From: Actinomycetes bacterium
Lineage (GTDB): Bacteria; Actinomycetota; Actinomycetes; Actinomycetales; Cellulomonadaceae
Assembly: GCA_023430425.1 (NCBI GenBank)
Contig: JAEZAR010000200.1
Coordinates: 1 to 5,373 of the forward strand
Length of the DNA: 5,373 nt
Direction: 5' to 3'
Numbering within the stretch: position 1 is the stretch's first letter; the number at the start of each line of letters is the position of its first letter. The position numbers and the translations under genes were made by a program. This document shows, piece after piece, positions 1 through 4,513 of this stretch. The notes under the pieces are model-generated. The model made no database searches, was not told the DNA's origin, and saw only the letters and a program-made list of their open reading frames with translations.

Positions 1-120
1 GGCACCCCCGGCGCGGAGGCGGCGGCTGCGTCGCTGGCCGCGCCGCCCGGCGCGACGGCGCCCGACGAGGACGTGCCGCCGGGCGACCGCCCGGGGGCAG
101 GCACCACCGAAGGGCACTGA
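1..120 (+). CDS. glmU: C-terminal tail of an upstream gene, probably bifunctional UDP-GlcNAc pyrophosphorylase/acetyltransferase GlmU (5' end outside window)
   Basis: Frame 1 is open from the window edge to a TGA at 118-120, giving 39 residues rich in Ala, Pro, Gly, Asp and Glu and ending in TTEGH. Codon third positions are nearly all G or C, as in the genes downstream. No catalytic motif lies in this piece, so the name rests on two indirect points. In Actinobacteria glmU commonly sits directly upstream of prs, and actinobacterial GlmU proteins often end in a disordered Ala/Pro-rich tail like this one. GlmU would acetylate glucosamine-1-phosphate and then uridylate it, making UDP-GlcNAc for peptidoglycan in the cytoplasm. 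The stop is only five bases before the prs start, and the last codons contain the prs ribosome binding site, so the two genes are probably co-transcribed. The reading frame is well supported; the identity is inference. Confidence 0.55.
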   Translation, partial: GTPGAEAAAASLAAPPGATAPDEDVPPGDRPGAGTTEGH

Positions 121-125
121 CCACC

Positions 126-1109
126 ATGACGGGCATCGTCACCCGCGACGGCGAGAAGCGGCTGGTCCTCATCTCCGGCCGCGCGCACCCCGAGCTCGCC
201 GACGACGTCGCCCGGGAGCTGGACGTCGAGCTCGTCCCGACGACCGCCTACGACTTCGCGAACGGCGAGATCTACGTCCGCTTCGGGGAGAGCGTCCGGG
301 GCGCCGACGCGTTCGTCCTGCAGAGCCACGCGATGCCGATCAACCGCTCCATCATGGAGCAGCTGATCATGGTCGACGCGCTCAAGCGCGCCTCGGCGAA
401 GACCATCACGGTGGTGGCCCCGTTCTACGGGTACGCGCGCCAGGACAAGAAGCACCGCGGCCGCGAGCCGATCTCCGCCCGCCTCATGGCCGACCTGTTC
501 AAGACCGCCGGCGCGGACCGCCTCATGAGCGTGGACCTGCACGCCGCGCAGACGCAGGGCTTCTTCGACGGCCCGGTCGACCACCTGTGGGCCATGCCGC
601 TGCTCGTGGACTACGTGCGGACCCGGGTGGACGCGACGAACGTCGCCGTCGTCTCGCCCGACGCCGGTCGCATCCGCGTGGCCGAGCAGTGGGCCGCGAA
701 GCTGGGCGACTGCCCGCTCGCGTTCATCCACAAGACGCGGGACATCACCAAGCCGAACCGGTCCGTCGCCAACCGCGTCGTCGGCGAGGTCGAGGGCCGC
801 ACGTGCGTGCTCGTCGACGACCTCATCGACACCGGTGGCACCATCGCGGAGGCCGTGCGGGTGCTGCTCGCCGCCGGGGCCAACGACGTCCTCGTCGCCG
901 CCACCCACGGCGTCCTGTCCGACCCGGCACGGGTGCGTCTGGCGGACTGCGGGGCCCGCGAGATCGTCGTGACCGACACCCTGCCGATCCCGGAGGAGCG
1001 GCGGTTCGAGCAGCTGACGGTGCTGTCGATCGCCGCGCTCATCGCACGTGCGATCCGCGAGGTGTTCGACGACGGGTCGGTCACCTCGCTCTTCGACGGG
1101 GCCGTGTAG
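126..1109 (+). CDS. prs: Ribose-phosphate pyrophosphokinase (PRPP synthetase, class I)
   Basis: This 327-aa cytoplasmic enzyme transfers pyrophosphate from ATP to ribose-5-phosphate, making PRPP for purine, pyrimidine, histidine, tryptophan and NAD synthesis. The N-terminal half carries FANGEIYVRF, a conserved family segment. R105-Q106-D107-K108-K109 matches the ATP-binding RQDKK motif, and VDLHAAQ at 136-142 carries the catalytic-region His139. The flexible-loop K-x-R pair is K203/R205 (HKTRD). The PRPP-binding loop DDLIDTGGT spans 231-239. All key motifs are intact and the length is normal for the family (about 310-330 aa). ATG at 126 is chosen because the protein then begins MTGI...KRL..SGRAHPELA, as actinobacterial homologues do. 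A modest Shine-Dalgarno, GAAGGG at 109-114, lies 11 bases upstream inside the previous gene. Class I enzymes are usually phosphate-activated and ADP-inhibited; this is family knowledge, not seen here. Confidence 0.97.
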   Translation: MTGIVTRDGEKRLVLISGRAHPELADDVARELDVELVPTTAYDFANGEIYVRFGESVRGADAFVLQSHAMPINRSIMEQLIMVDALKRASAKTITVVAPFYGYARQDKKHRGREPISARLMADLFKTAGADRLMSVDLHAAQTQGFFDGPVDHLWAMPLLVDYVRTRVDATNVAVVSPDAGRIRVAEQWAAKLGDCPLAFIHKTRDITKPNRSVANRVVGEVEGRTCVLVDDLIDTGGTIAEAVRVLLAAGANDVLVAATHGVLSDPARVRLADCGAREIVVTDTLPIPEERRFEQLTVLSIAALIARAIREVFDDGSVTSLFDGAV

Positions 1110-1117
1110 CCGCAGCG

Positions 1118-1148
1118 TTTTCGCCACCGCCGTACGGCCCGGTAGGCT
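1118..1148 (+). promoter_or_regulatory. Candidate promoter for rplY
   Basis: Just after the prs stop, TAGGCT at 1143-1148 fits the actinobacterial -10 form TANNNT. The T-rich run TTTTCGCC at 1118-1125 could serve as a poor -35, with a spacer of 17 to 19 bases depending on which hexamer is used. Transcription would start near 1155, leaving a leader of about 170 bases before the L25 start. The -10 match is reasonable and the -35 weak. Read-through from prs may also feed rplY. Confidence 0.4.
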
Positions 1149-1326
1149 GGCCCGCGTTGCCTCGGCGAGGGACGTCGGACGGCCGGTGCGCACCATCCAC
1201 CGCAGCCTGACGCCCGTGATCGACGCGGCCGTGGTGGGCGCGCGCCCGTCCGGTGTCCCGCGTCGAGGCCCGACCGCGCCCCCCGGGCGCCTCCCGACCA
1301 CCGCCACCAGCCTGGAGAGTGCCACC
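1149..1326 (+). promoter_or_regulatory. Long GC-rich leader of rplY with several potential hairpins
   Basis: No convincing gene lies between prs and rplY, although the rplY frame stays open upstream. The stretch holds four short self-complementary elements: CCTC-GGC-GAGG at 1160-1170, the palindrome GGTGCGCACC at 1185-1194, GGGCGCGCGCCC at 1236-1247, and GCGCCC-CCC-GGGCGC at 1276-1290. The last has a six-base-pair stem and ends 23 bases before the ribosome binding site. Many ribosomal protein genes have leaders bound by their own product, so autogenous control is conceivable. At this G+C content short hairpins also arise by chance, so function is unproven. Confidence 0.3.
1314..1319 (+). promoter_or_regulatory. 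Ribosome binding site that fixes the rplY start
   Basis: GGAGAG lies seven bases before the GTG at 1327. The same frame is open upstream to 1048, overlapping the end of prs, but those residues are Arg/Pro/Ser-rich and unlike L25. This site, together with the L25-like N-terminus that begins at 1327, decides the start. Confidence 0.8.
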
Positions 1327-1980
1327 GTGACCGAGCTCAAGCTCGCCGCCACCACCCGGACCGAGTTCGGCAAGGGCGCCGCCCGGCGCATCCGCCGCGC
1401 CCACCAGATCCCCGCCGTCCTGTACGGCCACGGCGCCGCGCCCGTGCACATCACCCTGCCGGGCCACGACACGATGATGGCGCTCAAGCACACGAACGCG
1501 CTGCTCACGATCGCCCTGGACGGCAAGAACCACCTCGCAATCGCCAAGGACGTCCAGCGCGACGCCGTCCGCAACGTCATCGAGCACATCGACCTCCTCG
1601 CCGTGCGCAAGGGCGAGCGGATCGCCGTCGTCGTGCCGGTGCGGGTCGTGGGTGAGTCGGCGCCCGGCACCATCCACGTGGTCGAGGCGGCCCAGGGCCT
1701 GCACGTCCAGGCCGAGGCGACGCACCTGCCCGAGGCGATCGAGGTGTCGGTCGAGGGGCTCGAGGCCGGCACGAGCGTCCGCGGCTCCGACCTGGATCTC
1801 CCCGACGGCGTGACGCTCGTCGGCGACCCCGACGAGACGGTCGTGTCGGTCTCGCTGCCGCAGGTCACCGACGAGCCCGCCGAGACCGAGGAGGCTGCGA
1901 CCGCCGAGGGCGCCGCGGCCGGCGCGGCCGGCGAGGCGGAGACCGCCGAGGAGCCCGCCGAGGCCACCGAGGAGGCCTGA
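1327..1980 (+). CDS. rplY: 50S ribosomal protein L25/general stress protein Ctc (TL5-like, two-domain form)
   Basis: This 217-aa protein binds 5S rRNA in the large ribosomal subunit. The N-terminal L25 domain spans roughly residues 1-92 and shows the family signature R11-x-EFGKGAARRIRR followed by IPAVLYG (28-34). It also has KDVQRDAVRNVIEHIDLL at 74-91, the usual Q-R-D...H-x-D block. A second all-beta TL5/CTC domain follows at about 95-178. Residues 181-217 form an Ala/Glu-rich acidic tail that is probably disordered and is common in actinobacterial versions. It is much longer than the 94-aa E. coli L25 and matches the long Ctc type. The GTG start is supported by GGAGAG seven bases upstream. 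It lies between prs and pth, the standard actinobacterial order. In Bacillus the homologue ctc is stress-induced by sigma B; nothing visible here shows that control. Confidence 0.96.
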   Translation: MTELKLAATTRTEFGKGAARRIRRAHQIPAVLYGHGAAPVHITLPGHDTMMALKHTNALLTIALDGKNHLAIAKDVQRDAVRNVIEHIDLLAVRKGERIAVVVPVRVVGESAPGTIHVVEAAQGLHVQAEATHLPEAIEVSVEGLEAGTSVRGSDLDLPDGVTLVGDPDETVVSVSLPQVTDEPAETEEAATAEGAAAGAAGEAETAEEPAEATEEA

Positions 1981-1989
1981 GACGGACCT

Positions 1990-2025
1990 GCGCCGGCTGC
2001 TCGGGCGCCGACCGGACTCCTCCGG
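1990..2025 (+). other. Two small hairpins in the rplY-pth gap
   Basis: The 94-bp gap contains GCGCC (1990-1994) pairing with GGCGC (2004-2008), and CCGGA (2012-2016) pairing with TCCGG (2021-2025). Neither is followed by a T run, so they are not classical intrinsic terminators. They might attenuate or mark RNA processing, or be chance pairings in GC-rich DNA. No promoter is evident in the gap, so pth probably shares the rplY transcript. Confidence 0.2.
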
Positions 2026-2060
2026 GCGGCGCGGCCCGTCGGCCCGTGCGGACGGCACCC

Positions 2061-2066
2061 GGGAGG
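2061..2066 (+). promoter_or_regulatory. Strong ribosome binding site of pth
   Basis: GGGAGG, the start of a longer G run to 2069, lies eight bases before the GTG at 2075. This supports that GTG as the start. The protein then begins six residues before the conserved hydrophobic strand leading into GLGNPG, which is normal for the family. Confidence 0.8.
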
Positions 2067-2074
2067 GGGCGGAC

Positions 2075-2686
2075 GTGGCGGACAGCGGGACGCCCTGGGT
2101 CGTCGTCGGGCTCGGCAACCCCGGGCCGCGCTACGCGGGCAACCGGCACAACGTCGGGCACCTCGTCGTCGACGAGCTGGCCCGGCGCGCCGGCGCGTCC
2201 TTCCGCGGGTTCCGCGGCCGGGCGCAGGTCGCCGACGCCCGGCTCGGCACGATGCCGGGCGGGGCACCGGGACCGCGGGTGGTGCTCGTGCGCACCACCA
2301 GCTACATGAACGTCTCCGGGGGTCCCGTCGCCTCCGTCCTGGCGATGCACGGGGGGGCGGCCGACCGCCTGCTCGTCGTGCACGACGAGCTCGACATCCC
2401 GTTCGGACAGGTGCGGCTCAAGGCCGGCGGCGGCGAGGGCGGGCACAACGGCCTGCGGTCGGTCACCTCGGCCGTCGGGACGCGGGACTACCTGCGGGTG
2501 CGGGTGGGCATCGACCGGCCCCCCGGCCGGCAGGACCCGGCGGACTACGTGCTGGCGGACTTCTCGGGCGCCCAGCGCACCGAGCTCCCATGGCTGGTCG
2601 ACGCGGCCGCCGACGCCGTCGAGATGGTCGTCCAGCAGGGTCTCGAGGCTGCTCAGCGGCGGTTCCACAGCCCCGAGCCGCGCTGA
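2075..2686 (+). CDS. pth: Peptidyl-tRNA hydrolase
   Basis: This 203-aa cytoplasmic enzyme cleaves the ester bond of peptidyl-tRNAs that fall off stalled ribosomes, releasing tRNA for reuse. It is normally essential in bacteria. The family signatures are intact: VVGLGNPG (10-17, with N15), the catalytic histidine H25 in NRHNVG, N79 in TSYMNVSG, D104 in HDELDIPFG, and N125 in GGHNGLRS. By alignment from memory these correspond to E. coli N10, H20, N68, D93 and N114. The C-terminal region ADYVLADF is also typical. Length is close to the usual 180-205 aa, with a short insertion at about 57-68 (Gly/Pro/Ala-rich). The gene follows rplY by 94 bp, a conserved pairing of two translation genes. GC hairpins follow the stop and may end the transcript. 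Confidence 0.97.
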   Translation: MADSGTPWVVVGLGNPGPRYAGNRHNVGHLVVDELARRAGASFRGFRGRAQVADARLGTMPGGAPGPRVVLVRTTSYMNVSGGPVASVLAMHGGAADRLLVVHDELDIPFGQVRLKAGGGEGGHNGLRSVTSAVGTRDYLRVRVGIDRPPGRQDPADYVLADFSGAQRTELPWLVDAAADAVEMVVQQGLEAAQRRFHSPEPR

Positions 2687-2700
2687 TCCGGGGCCGGTGA

Positions 2701-2741
2701 GGGGGCGGGTCCCCCGGGCTGGGTCGGCCCTCGGCCGGGCC
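2701..2741 (+). terminator. GC-rich hairpins after pth, possible terminator
   Basis: Fourteen bases after the pth stop, GGGGG (2701-2705) pairs with CCCCC (2711-2715) across a five-base loop. A second dyad, GGCCC (2726-2730) with GGGCC (2737-2741), follows; an overlapping alternative is CGGCC-CTC-GGCCG at 2725-2737. No T tract follows either stem. Actinobacterial terminators often lack one, so this may end the rplY-pth transcript. The position fits; the evidence is only structural. Confidence 0.35.
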
Positions 2742-2790
2742 GGTCGCGCGGGTCGCCCCGAGGCGGCGGGAGCCGTGCCACCGGGGGCGG

Positions 2791-2802
2791 GTGAAAAGTC
2801 AC
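2791..2802. promoter_or_regulatory. Short dyad GTGA-N4-TCAC upstream of the sugar transferase
   Basis: GTGA (2791-2794) and TCAC (2799-2802) are inverted copies separated by AAAG. It starts the AT-richer patch of the pth to sugar-transferase gap, 16 bases before a stronger inverted repeat. The half-sites resemble CRP-type half-sites, but the four-base spacing is not the usual six. It may be a protein-binding site or chance. Confidence 0.25.
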
Positions 2803-2817
2803 TCGATCGGACCAAGG

Positions 2818-2836
2818 ATGTGCCGGAGCGGCACAT
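2818..2836. promoter_or_regulatory. Perfect inverted repeat, probable operator
   Basis: ATGTGCCG (2818-2825) and CGGCACAT (2829-2836) are exact reverse complements around the spacer GAG. A 19-bp dyad with eight-base arms is the size expected for a dimeric repressor or activator. It ends six bases before the candidate -10 TAGCCT, so it would cover the -35 position, as a repressor operator often does. As RNA it would form a stable hairpin, but no T run follows, so a terminator is less likely. The bound protein cannot be named. Confidence 0.5.
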
Positions 2837-2842
2837 TGCGGG

Positions 2843-2848
2843 TAGCCT
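2843..2848 (+). promoter_or_regulatory. Candidate -10 element for the sugar transferase gene
   Basis: TAGCCT matches TANNNT and is preceded by GCGGG. A start near 2855 would leave a leader of about 108 bases. The -35 at 17-base spacing (2820-2825, GTGCCG) is poor and lies in the inverted repeat, so the promoter may need an activator. Alternative -10 candidates are TTAAAT at 2854-2859 and TACCGT at 2918-2923; the sequence does not choose between them. Confidence 0.35.
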
Positions 2849-2851
2849 CGG

Positions 2852-2890
2852 GGTTAAATCTTCGGTGTTGGTCGGTTAAACGCGGTTCGC
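2852..2890 (+). repeat. Helically phased GGTTAAA-type direct repeats
   Basis: GGTTAAA occurs exactly at 2852-2858 and 2874-2880, start to start 22 bp or about two DNA turns. Related units GGTGTTG at 2864-2870 and GGTTCGC at 2884-2890 fall in between and after, giving GGT starts at 2852, 2864, 2874 and 2884. Direct repeats spaced about 11 bp are typical of OmpR/PhoP-family response regulators. That link is inference; the repeats and spacing are seen directly. Confidence 0.45.
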
Positions 2891-2908
2891 CCGGATGCAC
2901 CCCGGATG
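2890..2908 (+). repeat. CCCGGATG direct repeat with 11-bp period
   Basis: CCCGGATG is present at 2890-2897 and again at 2901-2908, start to start 11 bp, one helical turn. It directly follows the GGTTAAA-type repeats and lies 55 bp before the GTG of the sugar transferase. It may be part of the same control region or a chance short repeat. Confidence 0.35.
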
Positions 2909-2962
2909 ACCGTGTCGTACCGTCGACTCCTGCCAGTCCACTGATGCGGGGGTTGAAAGCGC

Positions 2963-4483
2963 GTGACAGTGCCTGCAGAGCGTGACGTCCGGACAGACGT
3001 CGAGCGCCGCGGCAGGAGCGCCGGTCCCCGGCGCTCCTGGGCTTCGGCCCAGCCCTTCGAGATGCGTTCGACGCCCTTCAACAGCAGCGTCGCACGATCG
3101 CTGCGCTGGGCCGAGGTCTCCACCGGCTACCAGTGGCGGGCGGTCGCCCTCGACGCGCTCGCCGTCGTCGCCGTCGGCCTCCTCATCGTCGTCCCGGTCT
3201 ACGGGGCGGACATGGAGACGGCCGGCCGGATGGCGGTCGCCCTCGTCGGCTTCGTCCTGCTCGTGGCCGCCTTCCGCGGGTACGACGCGCGGACGCTCGG
3301 CGACGGCTCGACGGAGGTGCAGGCGCTCCTGCGCGCCGGGTTCGTGGGCGCCACGGCGCTGATGGCCCTCAGCTACACGACCAAGGCCGAGGTCTCCCGG
3401 CTCGTGGTCTTCGGCGGCATCCCGCTCATCGTCGTCCTCGCGCTCGTCGGGCGGTACCTGCAGCGGCAGTTCCTGCACCGCCACCGGGCGCGCGGCGTCG
3501 CGATGATGCGCACCCTCGTGGTGGGCGACCCCGACGCGGTCGGCCGTGTGGTCGGCGACCTCGTCCACGACCCGGCGCACGGCTTCCAGGTCGCCGGGGT
3601 CTGCCTGCCCAGCGTGGATGACGCCCCGCCCGTGCCCGGCGTGCCGGTCGTGGGCGCGGTGGCCGACGTCCCGCAGGTCGTCGTGGACCGCGCGATCGAG
3701 ACCGTCGTCGTCGCGGGCGCGCACCTCAGCGGTGAGGCTCTGCGGCGCATGTCGTGGGCGCTCTCGCGGGCCGGCGCGCAGCTCATCGTCGCCCCGGACC
3801 TCGTCGAGGTCACCGGCCCGCGCCTGAACCTGCGGCCGACCGCCGGCCTCGTCCTGCTCGAGGTGCAGACGGGCGTCCCGCGCAGCCAGCGGTACGCGAA
3901 GGCGACGCTCGACCGTGCCCTCGGCACGGCCCTGCTGCTGCTGGCGGCGCCGCTCGTCGGTGCGGCCGCGCTCGCGGTGCGGCTCACCTCGCCGGGGCCG
4001 GCCTTCTACCGGCAGACGCGCGTCGGCGTCGACGGCCGCACCTTCACCCTGTGGAAGCTGCGCAGCATGTACCTCGACGCGGACGCCCGGCGCGACGCCT
4101 TCCTCGCGCTCACGGACCGCGACGGGCCGATGTTCAAGATGCGGCAGGACCCGCGCGTCACGCCGGTCGGCCGCATCCTGCGCCGGTACTCGATCGACGA
4201 GCTGCCCCAGCTCTGGAACGTGGTGACGGGCGACATGTCGCTGGTCGGGCCGCGCCCCCCGCTCGAGTCCGAGGTCGCCACGTACGCCGACCACGTCCAC
4301 CGTCGCCTGCACGTGCGGCCCGGCCTGACCGGCCTGTGGCAGGTCTCCGGCCGCGCGGACCTGTCGTGGGAGGAGTCGGTGCGGCTCGACCTGCGCTACG
4401 TCGACAACTGGTCCCTCGCGATGGACCTGCTCATCCTCTGGAAGACGTTCCGGGCCGTGGTGGGGGGCTCGGGTGCCTACTGA
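2963..4483 (+). CDS. Membrane polyprenyl-phosphate sugar phosphotransferase (exopolysaccharide-initiating, WbaP/WcaJ/CpsE type)
   Basis: This 506-aa protein should transfer a sugar-1-phosphate from a nucleotide sugar to undecaprenyl phosphate at the membrane, the first step of exopolysaccharide or capsule assembly. A basic N-terminus precedes four hydrophobic segments near residues 61-80, 88-104, 121-138 and 145-163. A cytosolic Rossmann-like region begins TLVVGDP (184-190) and runs to about 285. A fifth hydrophobic segment (319-340) leads into the sugar transferase domain (PF02397 type, about 314-500). Motifs there include WKLRSMY (364-370), IDELPQLWNV (411-420) with the catalytic-type D412-E413 pair, MSLVGPRPPL (425-434) and RPGLTGLWQVSGR (452-464). 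The length and layout match full-length family members. The GTG start is uncertain: only a G run at 2948-2952 lies at a suitable distance. ATG 3062 lacks a ribosome binding site. Which sugar is loaded cannot be read from sequence. It follows housekeeping genes but has its own upstream control region. Confidence 0.92.
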   Translation: MTVPAERDVRTDVERRGRSAGPRRSWASAQPFEMRSTPFNSSVARSLRWAEVSTGYQWRAVALDALAVVAVGLLIVVPVYGADMETAGRMAVALVGFVLLVAAFRGYDARTLGDGSTEVQALLRAGFVGATALMALSYTTKAEVSRLVVFGGIPLIVVLALVGRYLQRQFLHRHRARGVAMMRTLVVGDPDAVGRVVGDLVHDPAHGFQVAGVCLPSVDDAPPVPGVPVVGAVADVPQVVVDRAIETVVVAGAHLSGEALRRMSWALSRAGAQLIVAPDLVEVTGPRLNLRPTAGLVLLEVQTGVPRSQRYAKATLDRALGTALLLLAAPLVGAAALAVRLTSPGPAFYRQTRVGVDGRTFTLWKLRSMYLDADARRDAFLALTDRDGPMFKMRQDPRVTPVGRILRRYSIDELPQLWNVVTGDMSLVGPRPPLESEVATYADHVHRRLHVRPGLTGLWQVSGRADLSWEESVRLDLRYVDNWSLAMDLLILWKTFRAVVGGSGAY

Positions 4484-4513
4484 GCCGGGCTCACCGGGCC
4501 GGAGGGTCGGCGC

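Noticed and set aside
1048..1326. Upstream extension of the L25 reading frame overlapping prs
   Set aside because: The extra 93 residues are not L25-like, and the start at 1327 has a good ribosome binding site and a family-typical N-terminus.
1314..1326. GGAGAGTGCC before rplY resembling part of 5S rRNA loop E, the L25 binding site
   Set aside because: The match is short and is explained by the Shine-Dalgarno sequence. No partner strand of a loop E mimic could be found nearby by eye.
1081..2836. Minus-strand open frames (1081-2118 and 1865-2836) across rplY and pth
   Set aside because: Both are low-complexity and lie antisense to clearly conserved genes. They are shadow frames of GC-rich coding DNA.
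2818..2836. Inverted repeat read as an intrinsic terminator of the pth transcript
   Set aside because: No T tract follows. A TANNNT element sits just downstream, and more GC-rich hairpins lie directly after the pth stop.
2697..2985. Small plus-strand open frames (2697-2879 and 2791-2985) in the gap after pth
   Set aside because: No ribosome binding site or recognisable domain. They run through hairpins, the inverted repeat and the candidate promoter, which explain the region better.
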